A stretch of 42,500 bases of DNA from Prorocentrum cordatum (taxonomy: Eukaryota; Sar; Dinophyceae; Prorocentrales; Prorocentraceae), in contig CAUYUJ010015949.1 of assembly GCA_963575745.1 (NCBI GenBank), positions 202,501 through 245,000 on the forward strand. Reading direction: 5' to 3'. How positions within the stretch are numbered: the first letter of the stretch is position 1; each line of letters begins with the position of its first letter. The position numbers and the translations under genes are program-made. A model generated the notes under the pieces. That model did no database searches, was not told the origin of the DNA, and was given only the letters and a program-made list of their open reading frames with translations. Positions 1 to 9,945 of the stretch are shown here, in pieces.

Positions 1-97
1 TTCTTGGATCCGCGCTGGGTCCCCCCGGCAGCGCTTCCGGCGACGCCCCTGGCGCGCTCCGCGCGCCAGGGAGGGGGGTTCAGCGTAGATCCAAGAA
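1..97. repeat. 97-bp foldback element
   Basis: The ends are inverted copies: TTCTTGGATCCGCGCTG at the left and CAGCGTAGATCCAAGAA at the right. A second GC-rich hairpin (CTGGCGCG / CGCGCCAG) is nested inside at about 49-71. A related half lies near 6770-6800 (GGTTCAGCGCGAGTCCAAGAG), so this is an interspersed family. The left edge of the window cuts off any flank, so a target duplication cannot be checked. Confidence 0.6.
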
Positions 98-483
98 AAC
101 CCGCGCGGAGCTCAAAAAGCTTGCGTTTCTGCCGTTTTTTCTGGTTCTAATTCCCATTTCGGTTCTCATTTCGGCGTCGGACCTCGGGGGAACAGGTTGC
201 GTCCGCCCGTCCCCGTCGTCCGGGGCGACGTTCGGGGGGATAATTACGTAGGCTCGGGGGGGATGCATCGATGTTGGAGGGCACAGTTGTCTCCGATTCA
301 TGGTGCTATATGTCGCCGATTCCGGGTCTGAGTTCCACCCCCCCTCCTGTCAGCCAGGGGTGGAAACCCGGGACACCGCCAGGGAGCCCCCAGCGCCGAT
401 CCGAGAAATCCGCGCAGAGCTCCGAGAGAGTATGTTTCTTTCGCTGGATATTCCTGGAGAGGAGGTGCTCCTGGGGGAAACCA
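98..483. other. Unassigned non-coding stretch
   Basis: No exon, RNA gene or clear repeat was recognised. Short ORFs on both strands overlap one another and have Pro/Arg/Ser-rich composition, as expected from GC-rich random sequence. Confidence 0.4.
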
Positions 484-567
484 AAAAGTGCCCATGCCGC
501 TACTTCCTGGACTTCTCCCGGGGTGCGTTCTGACACGGATTTCGAGGCGAGTCTAGCGGTGGCGACG
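484..567 (-). repeat. Interspersed repeat (TCAGAACGCACCCCGGG family), inverted copy
   Basis: Read on the minus strand this matches the block seen at 38780-38862: a Gly-Phe-Ala-Ser-like stretch, then GTCAGAACGCACCCCGGG, then GAAGTAGCGGCATGGGCAC and TTTTTGGTTTC. Five more copies occur in the window (28605-28660, 31720-31860, 38700-38862, 39020-39150, 40670-40740), all on the opposite strand. No protein family is recognised in it. Confidence 0.7.
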
Positions 568-599
568 AGGGTCGGGCATGCGCAAGGGGGAGTAGGGGG

Positions 600-690
600 A
601 GAAGGGAATGCTTCTGAGAAGCTCCTATGTTTCTTAGAACGCGCGGGCCTTCTCTATAGATGTAAGGTCGGCGCCTCCTGAGGACGGCCC
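600..690 (+). repeat. Half copy of the AGAAGG palindromic element
   Basis: The segment with CGCGGGCCTT, CTATAGATGTAAGG and a CTTAGAA lead-in recurs at 4915-4990. Both belong with the fuller palindromic copies at 18722-18912 and 28770-28966, which share runs such as GAAGGCGCGGG and TTCTGAGAAG. Confidence 0.55.
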
Positions 691-697
691 CCCTCAG

Positions 698-825
698 GTC
701 GCCACGCTGGAGTTCATCGTCAGCGGGGGGCTGCCCCCTGCGGACTCCGGGGCGGAAGGCGAGTCGTTCATGCCGGCGCAGGCCCTGCAGGGCCCCGGGG
801 AGAGCGGCGACGACCTCGACGACTC
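698..825 (+). CDS. Possible exon, unknown protein
   Basis: An open frame starting after CTCAG encodes a non-repetitive peptide (VATLEFIVSGGLPP, then ESFMPAQALQGP and an acidic GDDLDD). It lies between two fragments of the same palindromic element, as an exon between element-derived introns would. It does not match any part of the helicase that I can place, although it lies upstream of that gene on the same strand and could be one of its missing N-terminal exons. The evidence is weak: composition and an AG|G acceptor context only. Confidence 0.22.
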
Positions 826-900
826 TCGGCGGCGAGCGACAGGGGGGAGTGAGAAGGAGAAGGCCCTTTCAGAAGGCGGCGGGACTTGTCAGGGCTTTGG
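826..900 (+). repeat. Partial AGAAGG palindromic element
   Basis: The sequence CGGCGGCGAGCGA, a G-run, GAAGGAGAAGGCC and AGAAGGCGGCGGGACTT matches the left half of the copies at 18722-18912 and 28770-28966. The right half is missing. Confidence 0.6.
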
Positions 901-1985
901 GGCTCGACGCGTCAGTGGGCGCCCGCCGCTGGGCCGTGCAGGCTAGTCGGGGGAGGGCGCAGCAATTGAAGTGGCGCTCGCAGAGCGCTTCCGCTCCGCA
1001 CTCAGCGAGTGGGTAAGTGGGCAGACGGCCAATCTCGTCGCCGTGCAGCTGCGCGACTTCGCCGGCGGCCCGCCTGGGTCTTGGGCGGCGGGGGCAACTT
1101 CTGCCGATCGGCCGCTGGGCGCGCGACAAACAAGAAAAGATAACATTCAAACAAACAGAACAACGAAACAAATAAAAACAGGGGAGGGGTGGGCGCGGAG
1201 TCAAAACGTATCGCATCGGCGGACGTCGTTTCAGGCGGCGGAGGGCGGCGGCGGAGACGGCGTCGGCGGCGGCGGCAGGGGCGGCGACCGAAACGAGAGC
1301 GGCGCCCGAGAGGCGCGGGCGGACAGAGGGGGTGGAACCCAGGGATGGAGGCTCGACGCTTCTGGCCCTTTTTTGGGGTGGCCTCTGCGGGCCAGGGCCT
1401 CCAGGGGGAAGGCCTGGGTTGGGGGGGGAATCTGGAATCCGCGGTGGAAAGGGGTGAGGGGACACGAGTGGGGAGTGGTGGGAGAGGAGGGCGAGGAGGA
1501 GGGAGAAGAGGGCGAGGAGGAGGAGGAGGGGGAGAAGGAAGATGAGGAAGAGGAGGAGGAGGAGGAGGAGGAGGAGTGGGAGGAAGAGTAGCAGGACCAG
1601 TGTGAACCCAAGACCCACCAACGATTGCAATACCCACCCCTTCAAGTTTCCTCGCCATGGGCCCCATACCCAGATTCATTTTCACTGGGGGATGTGCCCC
1701 GTTGGAGGGGAACAGTTTGGAAATCTGGAATTGTGCCAGAACGCCATTCCTGAAGAATCAACGCCGCGATTCACAGTTACTGTCGCGTCTTGCCGTCCCT
1801 GAATCGTGCCAGAGCACAATTCCTGGGATTTCAACTCTGCGAGAAATCTTAGGCTACTGCGCCGTAGCGATCCGTCTTCGTGCTAAAGCACTGCCCTTGG
1901 GACGTTTGCCATGCGAATCCTTGAAACCCTCGCATACTCTCAAGAAGACTGTGCACTGCGCTGTGGCGAGAGGTGCATTTTGACA
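901..1985. other. Non-coding stretch with a purine tract (about 1455-1590)
   Basis: No exon recognised. A GA-rich tract of about 135 bases, (GAG)n-like, makes Glu-rich and Ser-rich ORFs on either strand. From about 1680 to 1985 there is AT-richer sequence with a repeated GTGCCAGA.CAATTCCTG motif (about 1733 and 1805). Confidence 0.45.
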
Positions 1986-4150
1986 AAAGGGGCCGCCCTC
2001 ACCGGCGAATCGAAGGTGTGCGGTGCTAAGGGGAGAGCCCAACTTTGAAACGGAACTGTTCTTCAACCGTGACGGGTTTTGCAAACTGTTTGGGCGAATG
2101 CGTGCGGCAGCACAGCGAAAACGTGAGGGCGGCATTTTGACAAAGGGCCGCCCTCCATCCGTTAGATGGTTGCAAACGTTTGCGACGGATGCGCGCGGAA
2201 CTGAGGCGAGAGCCACATTGTGGAAGCGGGCTGCCCTCCATCCGCGAAACCCCTTGCAACGTTCCAATACGAATGCGCGCTGCGCGGGGGCGAAGGCCAC
2301 ATTTGGCAAACGGGCAGCCCTCCATGCGTGAAGTTCGTGTGTACTCTTGTAGGACGAGCGCGCGCTGCGCTGAGGCGCGAGCCACATCTCAGAGACGGGC
2401 CGCCCTCCGTCCGCGAACCCCTCTTGCAACCCGTAAAGACGATTGTTGCGCTGCGCTGGGGCAAGAACCACAGTTTGAAAGCCGGCCGCCCTCCACCCGT
2501 GAATCTCGCTGCAGTCGTTTCAGGCGAATGCGCGCGGCGCCAAGGCGAGATCCATCTCATAGAAAACGGGTCGCCCTCAATCCGCGAAGCGCCTTGCCAC
2601 ATTTCGAGACGGATGCGCTGGGGCGAGAGCCATATTGTGAAAACGGGCAGCACTTCATCCGCGAAGCCCATTGCAACCTTTGAAGGCGGCTGCGCGCGGC
2701 GCTTTATCGGTGGCCGCATTTTGACAACGGGGCGCCCTCCATCCGCGAAGCTCCTTGCAATGTTTCAAATCGAACGTGTGCGGCGCCAAAGCGAGGGCCT
2801 CATTTTGAAAAGTGACCGCCCCCACATCCGCGATGCGCCTTGCAATCTTTTGAGGCGAACGCGCGCGGCGCTACGGCGAGAGCTTTGAAAACGGGCCGCC
2901 CTCCATCCGCGAACCACCTTGCAATCTTTGAAGACGACTGAGCGCTGCCCTGGGCCACATCTAGACAACGGGCCGCCCTGAACCCTCGACGTTCCTTGCA
3001 ATCTTTCGAGACGGAGTCTCGCTGCGCGAGGACCCGCGACGCCCCCCGCAATCTTCCAGGGCGAATCTGCGCGGCGCTCAGGCGCGAGCCACATGTTGAA
3101 CACGGGCCGCCCTCCATTCGCGAATTGTTTTGGCATCTTCCCAGCTGGTTCTGCGCCAGGGCCAGGGCGAGGGCCACATTTTGAGAGCGGGCTGCCCTCC
3201 ACCCGGGAAGCCCCCCAGTCTTCCAAGGCGAATATGCGTACGGCGCCGAGGCGAGAGAACCGCCATCTGAAGCATGGCCGCCCTCCAACCGCGAGGCCCC
3301 CCCCCTGCCCCCCGCAGTAGTGCTGAGGCCTCACGGGCAGTGCCGCCGACCCTGGACACTTCGGCTCTCGAGGGTGACGGATGCGCGATGAGACGTCGGA
3401 GGTAAAGGAAGACGTGGCGGAGGAGGAGGAGGAGGAGGAGGAGGAGGAGGAGGCCCCCGCGCGGCGCTAAGGCGAGAGCCACATTGTGAAAACGGGCCGC
3501 CCCTCATCCGCGAAGCCCCCGTAATCCGCCGAGACGGTTGTGCGCGGCGCTGGGGCGAGAACCACCTTTTGAGAACGGGCCGCCCTTCATCTGTGAAGCT
3601 CCTTGCAATTCTTGAAGACCAATGTGCGCTGCGCTCGGGCGAGACCCACATTCTGAAAATGGCCACCCTCAATCCACGAATCGCCTTGCAATGTTCCGGG
3701 GCGAATGCACGCGGCGCAAAGGCGAGGGCCGCATTTCTAAACAGGCCGCCATCCATCTGTAAAAGCTCCTTGCAATCATGTGATATGAATGTACGCTGCG
3801 CTAGGGCGAGAGCCACAATGTGAAAACGGGCCGCTTTCCATCCGTGAAGTCCCTGGCAAAATTTGAAGATTAACGTGTGCGGCGCCAATCGAGGGCCACA
3901 TTTTGGACACGGGTCGTCCTTCATCCGTGAAACCCTTGGCAACCTTTGAAGACGAATGTGCGCGGCGTTCAGGCGATGGCCACAATTTGACAGCAGTCCG
4001 CCCTCCATCCGTAAAACCCATCGCAATTTTTTGAGGCGAACCGCATTTTGACAATGGGCCGCCCTCCATCCGCGAAGCTCCTGGCAACCTTTCAAGACGA
4101 CTGCGCGCGGCGCCAAACCGAGGTCCACATTTGGAAAACGGGCCCGTGGA
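1986..4150. repeat. Tandem array of about 84-bp units (about 24-26 copies)
   Basis: Each unit contains GGGCCGCCCTCCATCCGCGA, then a CCTTGCAATCTTT-like block, then GGCGAATGCGCGCGGCG and GCGAGAGCCACATTTTGA. Starts fall at about 1990, 2150, 2230, 2314, 2400, 2488, 2570, 2650, 2732, 2817, 2897 and so on to about 4060. Spacing is mostly 80-92 bases and units are diverged. A purine tract (3418-3450) interrupts the array. Because the unit is close to a multiple of three, long open frames appear on both strands (for example minus 1854-2471, 3331-4269); these are artefacts of periodicity. Confidence 0.85.
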
Positions 4151-4720
4151 AAGCGTTGCGAATTGCAAGCCTCGGGATCGCAAGCGGTGGGGGAGTATGC
4201 GCGCGCCGCCAAGCCCCCCCCTCGACCGGCCTCGGGGTGCGACAGGGAGGAGTTCTCTATACGGGGCACACATAAAGGAGTAGGAGGAGGTGGAGGAGGA
4301 GGACGAGGAGGTGGAAGAGGAGGAGGAGGAAGAGGAGGAGGGGAAGGAGGAGGAGGAGGAGGAGGAGGAGGAGCAGGAGTGAAGGTGTGGAGGGGGTTGC
4401 GCTGGGGGCGGGGGAGGGAGAAGACGTGGATGAGGAAAGGAGGAGGAGTGACAGGTGAGGGATGAGGAAAAGAAGGGTTTCATCCTTGCTCCTCCTCCTC
4501 CTTCTATTTCGCCTTCTCCTCCTCCTCCTCTCACCCTTTTCGTTTACTTTGTCTTTCTCCTCTCCCTCATCGTCCTCCTCACTCCTAGTTCACCCTCTTT
4601 CCTCCTCTTCCTCTTCCTCCTCCTCCTCGTCCTCTTCCTTCTTCTCCCTCCCACCCTTTTCTATCCCCTGTGTTTGCTCCTCTTCCTGTGGCTGGAGGAG
4701 GGAGAGGCGTGCAGGATGAG
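4151..4720. repeat. Purine tract followed by pyrimidine tract
   Basis: A (GAG)n-like tract at about 4275-4390 is followed by a (CTC)n-like tract at about 4484-4650, so the two can pair as imperfect inverted arms. The Leu/Ser- and Gly/Glu-rich ORFs here are translations of the repeats. Confidence 0.7.
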
Positions 4721-5132
4721 CGAGAGGAGTACAGGAGGAGGGGTGGGCAGGAATACTCAGCAGCAATCTCAGATTTCATCGGGGAAATCAATCGATGCAC
4801 AGGCAGAGGGGGGTGCCAAGGCTAGAGAACCCAACGCGAGGCGCCCTGGCAGCAGCCATCGAAGCGGCAACACCCAGCAACGCGCAGAGCTGGGGGGGGG
4901 AGGAGGAGAGTCTTCGTACAAGCACCCCTGCTTCTTAGAAGGCGCGGGCCTTATCTATAGATGTAAGGCCGCCTCCTTCTGAGAAATAGCCTCCTTCGAA
5001 GAAGCGTCCTCCCCCCTCCCCCGCCCTTTCTTTGTGCGCGCCGCCGACGAAAGGCGGTAGCGGTGGCAAAGCACGACTCCAGCAAAAGGTTTTCTATCTG
5101 ACAACGGACCTACGCACCCCTCATGCAGTACA
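4721..5132. other. Non-coding; half AGAAGG element at 4915-4990
   Basis: Apart from the element half (GAAGGCGCGGGCCTTATC, CTATAGATGTAAGG, CTTCTGAGAA) nothing is recognised. Confidence 0.4.
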
Positions 5133-5300
5133 GTCGACCCGCATAGTACGGAATGGCAATTTTCCCAAGGGTACATTGCATCCTTGCCTTCTTGGCCCAT
5201 CCTTGACCACTCGCGTGGGCCGCGCCCCGCTCGCAAAGCTTCGACGTGGCCTTTCAAGGCCCTTGCATCCTTGTCGCGCATTCTTATTATACGGGTCGAC
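5133..5300 (+). mobile_element. 168-bp TIR element (GTCGACCCG family), copy 1
   Basis: It starts GTCGACCCG and ends CGGGTCGAC, perfect inverted ends. The interior (CATCCTTGCC, CCATCCTTG, GGCCGCGCCCCGCTCG, AAGGCCCTTGCATCC) matches copies at 38053-38425 and 41723-41891 nearly base for base. Short, non-coding and with inverted ends, it fits a MITE. No clear target duplication is seen. Confidence 0.8.
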
Positions 5301-5690
5301 AGTATTTCCTCCCGTGTGCCATGAAACTCATGTATTTGAACCTGCCATCTCAAATCCTGACGAGCCCACTCGAGAACAATTCGCACGGCAGTGGCGTGAT
5401 GGCGGGGAGATGGCTAAGGTCGCGCCCAGCAATCGCTCCAGCATCGGCCCATCGGTTCGCCCCCATATGGAGGTCATCGCCCCTCCAGTGCCATTGAATG
5501 TGCCGAACTTGCTAGGCTTCTCACAGGCCTCCTAGGTCCGCAACGTGTTCACTCATGGACTCCCAAAGGTTCACATTGAACCGTCGAGGGTGACAATACC
5601 ACTGGGGGCCCCAACTATGGCCCTCGATGAGGCCCGTGAAATCTTAATCAACAGGAATGGGAAGAACAGGTGTCTACGGTTCAATCGTAT
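5301..5690 (+). pseudogene. Coding-like remnant with an in-frame TAG
   Basis: The + frame from about 5301 encodes non-repetitive, protein-like sequence (HETHVFEPAISNPDEPTREQ, later MEVIAPPVPLNVPNLLGF). It stops at TAG 5533-5535 and then continues in the same frame (VRNVFTHGLPKVHIEPSRVT, LDEAREILINRNGKNR) to about 5690. Base composition is less GC-rich than the surroundings. The family is not recognised. It could be a fragment of a retrocopied mRNA or of a retroelement. Confidence 0.35.
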
Positions 5691-6447
5691 GTCGTGTCGT
5701 TGCTGCATCGCTGCGCTCTTCTGGCTGCTTGCGGCCCGTCGGTTTCGGCAACTCTCGGTTTCGCTGCCGGTTCGGTCGGTGTTCGGTTGTGCTGTCGCCG
5801 CGCGGACTTGGAGGATGACGACGAGGGGGACTCTTGAGGGTGCGCCCACCCACTGGAAAAAAGCGAGTGGCAGTCCCAGCGCGCGTCGAGGGACAGCAGA
5901 AATGGCCGAGCCTCTGACGACCGAGCCTCGCCCCCGTCCATGGCTGCCTACGGTCCGATTCGATTCGCCGGCGTGCGCCGCCACTCCGACCCGAGGCGAG
6001 GCGAGGCGGTCCGATTTCGGCTCGACTCGGGACGACCCGCTGGCGATCCGAACCGTTTCCAGCACGATCCGATCTCGAGCTCCAATCCAGCTCTCGGGCG
6101 TTGCCAGGAAGTCCTTGGCTCGAGGTTGCCCCAGGACTTTTCGGTAGCAAATCATGGGAGCCTGGTATACTCTCTGAATTCCGTCTTTATTGTCGATCAG
6201 CGTCGATCAGCGTCCAGCCGGGGGCGCCCTGGAGTGCCTCTGCTGCTGCACCAGGGCCATCGGAGCGCGCAGGACGTGTGACCTATCGACAGCACGAAGG
6301 ATCCCATGAGCGAGTTTGGCCGCGAGGCGTGCCGAGCGTGGGCTTGTTGCGTCCGGAAAGAAGAGCTGGGGACACCGTCGGCCAGGGAAGCCTCCGGCAA
6401 CACCTCGAGCTCCCGCCTGCTCGTCAACCGACCGGCACCGCCCGGAG
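5691..6447. other. Non-coding, presumably upstream intron
   Basis: Nothing recognised beyond short GTCGATCAGC repeats near 6193-6215, which recur at 41955-42008. A reading NTSSSRLLVNRPAPP lies just before exon e1 but one frame off from it. It resembles the segment that precedes motif IV in the family only loosely, so it is not called as exon. Confidence 0.35.
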
Positions 6448-6504
6448 GACGGGGCCATCCTCGTGTTCTTGCCGGGCATCGCGGAGATCGACAAGGCCGA
6501 GAAG
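6448..6504 (+). CDS. Helicase exon e1: motif IV
   Basis: This 19-codon segment reads DGAILVFLPGIAEIDKAEK. GAILVFLPG is the motif IV strand of DExH helicases, opening the second RecA-like domain. The acceptor is taken at GGAG|GACGG. The donor lies in AGGCT (6503-6507), which is repeated at the start of e2 (11292-11296). Cutting after AG gives a GC-AG intron and joins AEK to ALTHHPEF in phase 0; the spacing from FLPG to LHSS then agrees with DHX29. The upstream limit is less sure than the downstream one, because the preceding exon was not found. Confidence 0.8.
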
Positions 6505-7247
6505 GCTCGCCGCCGGCGCGCCGCGCGGCCGGGAGCGCCATTCAGAGCAACAGCGGCACAGACATGCGGTCGGCCCGAGGTAGAAGATCGAGGTTGGTGC
6601 GGGGAGGGAACCCTGATGCTCTTTGTGTAGGTCGGAGATTCTTCGGCATCCTGGGGGAGGGCACCCTCGAATGTTCTTCAGTTCGGCGGGCTGAGGGCCT
6701 CATGTGCTTGAAGGATGTTCTGTCCTAAGGCCTGCCGTACGCTTTTGGAGCTCCGCGCTCTAGGGAAGGGGTTCAGCGCGAGTCCAAGAGTCCGCGCGGC
6801 CCTCCAGAAGTGTCTGTTTATGGTACGCCACCTTGAGATCCTTCAGCTCAGCGATCTGGCCCCTGAGCGTCTCGATGGCGACTGGGGAGGCGAGGATTAC
6901 TGAACTGATGGGCTTCGGTATGCCAGGACGCCGAAATCCCTTACGTATGATTCGGAGGTTAATAGACCTTCTACCCTGACACGTCGATTAGCGAATTGGC
7001 CGTTTTCATTTCGCGAGAGGGAGTCGCGGCCGTAATTTTTCCGGGTCCAGGTCCGTCGGTTTCGGTCCCGGGCCGTTTTCACTAAGGGGAGGTTTACTAA
7101 AGGGAGGTGTGTCCACCGCCGAATGATAACGGACCATCTCACCACAATTTCGTCTTCGTAGCGCGTACGGCGTACGGCGGGCTAGCTTTCAGTCCTTTGT
7201 CTGCCACCAGCTAGCAATTCTTGACGCATCCCGTTTTCCCGCCAGCG
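6505..7247. other. Intron 1, left part
   Basis: No exon seen. A fragment related to the 1-97 foldback lies near 6745-6805. The stretch 6970-7150 contains CGTCGATTAGCGAAT, also found near 40015, suggesting an interspersed repeat. Confidence 0.45.
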
Positions 7248-7266
7248 TCCGTAGTTTTGGCTCAAG
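7248..7266 (+). other. Relict dinoflagellate spliced leader
   Basis: TCCGTAGTTTTGGCTCAAG equals the 22-base dinoflagellate trans-spliced leader except that three bases (CCA, after GTAG) are missing. The leader is normally added to mRNA 5' ends in trans and is not encoded next to genes. Its presence here, 51 bases before ATG 7318, means the following sequence was copied back from a mature mRNA. The deletion marks it as an old, non-functional copy. Confidence 0.88.
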
Positions 7267-7317
7267 CCGTCTCGGCTCGAGCGCGCCCCTTTTTCAGCAT
7301 TGCGCGCTCGGCCAGCG

Positions 7318-9945
7318 ATGGATGCGCCTCCCAGGCTGACCCAGGCAGCTGTTCAGCCGCCCGACTGCCCAGCGGCCCCGAGCGGCAGAGGCGGACGTGA
7401 CGGCAGTGACGGCAACTGGGGTTGCCGCCCCAACGGGGCGGGCAGCACCTTTGTAGAGGTATTTCATGACGATTCTGTTCAAGCATCGGAGGGAAAAAGG
7501 CTTCGCCGTACACTGCAGGCCAAACCACCTGACCCGCCTTGTGGTTCTGGTCAGGTCCCGAAAGATGCTTTCGACCTTCTCCGCTTTTGGGATTTGGATC
7601 ATGTTGCGTATCAGATTGTTCAGGCGTTGGGCATCCGCAAAGCATCCGATGTTGCAGTATTGTTGCCATGTGACACATATGCTTTGGACTTGAAGCCAGT
7701 GCAATGCCGCATACCCGTGCAGTTGATCGAGAGCGCATGCAAAGGTGATGCGTCGAGGCCGTTCTCAGTTCGTGAAGTGGACCCGCCTCCCGGGCTGGCG
7801 GACCAGCAGGTGTCCGAGCTGCACGCCAAATTGTCCGCGGAGGGGCAGCGGCAGGAGGCGGTCGGCCCTGCTGCGGCCACAATCGCAGAGCAGGTCAAGC
7901 AGCAGTTGTCCGAGCTGCAGGCCGAGCTGTCCGTGGGGGAGCAACTGCGGGAGGCTCTCGGCTTTGCTGCAGCCACAGAGGTACAGCAATTCAGGCAGCA
8001 GGTGTCCGAGCTGCAGGCCGAAGTGTCCGCGTTGGAGCAGCTGCGGGAGGCTGTCGGCTCTGCGGCGGCCATAGAGGCAGAGTTGTTTTGGCAGCAGGTG
8101 TCCGAGCTGGAGGAGCCGCGGGAAGGGCGCCAGAAGCTGATGGAGCAGGAGTATCTTCAGCAGCAGCAGGAGCAGGGACATCATCAGTGGCAGCTACCCC
8201 CTGATGGACCTCACTTGGTGCCTGCAACCGCGTGCTGCTAGCCTGGCCAGGATTCCGTCCCTGGCCAAGACGACAGCTGCTGCTACCCTAGTGCGGCTCC
8301 AGCCCCCGTGGCCCAGGGTGCACTCGGACAGCCGTCGGCGGACGAACAGATCAGCGAAGCCATCCGTCAGGTGGTTTTGAGAAGTCCCTTCGCCCCCAGT
8401 CGTCTTCCGCCCCTTGCCAGCGACTCGATGCGAGTGGGCGCTTCCCCAAGCAACCACGGAGCTGCCCCAAGAACCTCGCAGAGCGCGCTGGGGCCACCTC
8501 AGGCGTCCAAACACGGACAGGGGCAGGAACATACTTCCACCCTCGTCGGCTCCCCCCGGGATCAGGTTCTCCACCCTGGCGCTCTCTTCCTTGGTGAGGA
8601 AACGTGCTCGATCGCCAAGGCTTGCCAGCAGCGCGACCGGGGCGCGCCCGTAGCACGCCGGGCTGGAAGCGGATGGACGACCAGCTTTCGCCAGCAGCCA
8701 GAACCGCGGGACCTCGAAGCTGGAAGGCCACTCTATAAAACCGTGGTCCAAGACTTGCAGCGGGAACTCCACGGGGAGTCCCCGAACGATGGACTCACTG
8801 AAGGGCCTGAGCGCTGCGCGCGCAGCAAAACAAATCTAGTGTGCCATGGCCCAGTCACAAGCTCGGACAGCGAGGTGCCTCCGCTGACAGCAGCAGGTGC
8901 GGGGGCAGGGACATGGCTCGCTCCCAAGCAAGAGGTCGGCGAGTCAGCCCGAGGCCGGCATGCAGCCCACAACCCTGGCGGGGACGGCCCGGCGTCGCAT
9001 TCTGGGCGCGTTGACCTGGCCCCCGGCGGCGCCCCAGGGACGGGGCCAACGCCCTCCCGCGGCCTGCAGGTGGGCCACAAGGCCGGCGGCGCACCCGCAG
9101 ACTCGGCCAGGGGCGAGGAAGAGAAGCCCGACCGACCAGGCACCGCAGCCGACGCCGAGGCACACGACGGCGCCAGCGGTACTACCGCGGAAGGGATCTC
9201 TCGGTGGACTTCGACGGCCCGCGACCAGTATCCCCAGCAGATTCGCCGAGCGAGCGCGCAGAAGCGAGCGAAGGTCCCAAGCAGCCTGGCGCTCGTTTCC
9301 ACCTTCGCTCGAGTACAGCCACGAGGACAAAGGTGAGGGCGCCCCAGAGGCTAGCCCAAACCCTGGCTACGATCCTCTCGGTGCCTTCCGGCCGAGCGAC
9401 CCGCCTGCGCCTTCAGCTGCCGGCGCTGCGGCGGCCGCCAAATCAAGAGGTGACCCGCCCCCGCCGAAACGAGACAAGCCATCAGTGATGGTGATGGGCC
9501 CGGCACCTGGGCTGAGGACAGGCGCGCGGCGCCTCCTGGCTCCGACGGCAGTGGGCGCCTCAGCAGCGCGCGAAGGGCCTTCGACCATCTCCTGGATCCC
9601 GTTACAGGCGAGAGCATGCACCGCGAGCACCTGGGAAACATCTACCTGGATCGCCGCGGAGAGGGCCCAGCCGAGAAAATCGCGCGCTTCCAGAAACGTC
9701 CAGGAAGCGCGTTCAACGGGATCTGGCACGGCTACACGCAGCAGCACCCTATCCGTGCCAAAGGGAAGTTCACAAGCAACCCCTTCCTGAACGACGAGTC
9801 CACGTGCAAGGGCTTCCTGGGCGCCTGGCGCAGATGCGGTATCGACGCCTGCGCGATGGATCGGCAGCTGGGGCTCAAAGTCGACTGGCCTGCCGTGCGT
9901 GAGAGGCACATCGGGGCGACCTCTGGCAAGGGGTCCCATCAGTGA
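7318..9945 (+). pseudogene. Retrocopied gene with Gln-rich coiled-coil repeats, decayed
   Basis: Starting at ATG 7318 behind the relict leader, one frame runs to TAG 8239-8241, stays open to TGA 9334-9336, meets further stops (TAG about 9352, TGA about 9454), then is open again to 9943-9945. The first part has a Pro/Gly-rich head, a folded-looking stretch (DAFDLLRFWDLDHVAYQIVQ), then about four copies of a 29-residue repeat (about 7799-8110; VSELQAEL, LREALGFAAAT, QQ) predicted as coiled coil, ending in QQQQEQ. The middle is low-complexity Ala/Gly/Pro. The last part (LDPVTGESMHREHLGNIYLD, IARFQKRPGSAFNGIWHGYT) is non-repetitive and coding-like. A possible Cys cluster (CAFSCRRCGG, about 9406-9435) is in the same frame. 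I do not recognise the family. It lies inside helicase intron 1. The stops point to a retropseudogene; later-gained introns around some stops cannot be excluded. Confidence 0.6.

Noticed and set aside
698-825. Assigning the candidate exon to the helicase
   Set aside because: The peptide matches none of motifs I to III or their linkers as I know them, so it is left as unknown.
1854-4534. Long minus-strand ORFs of 200-300 codons
   Set aside because: They are translations of the 84-bp tandem array; equivalent ORFs occur on the + strand and no domain or codon bias is seen.
9330-9345. GTGAGG as a canonical splice donor in the retrocopy
   Set aside because: A retrocopied mRNA should lack introns, no matching acceptor could be fixed, and the helicase introns do not use GT.
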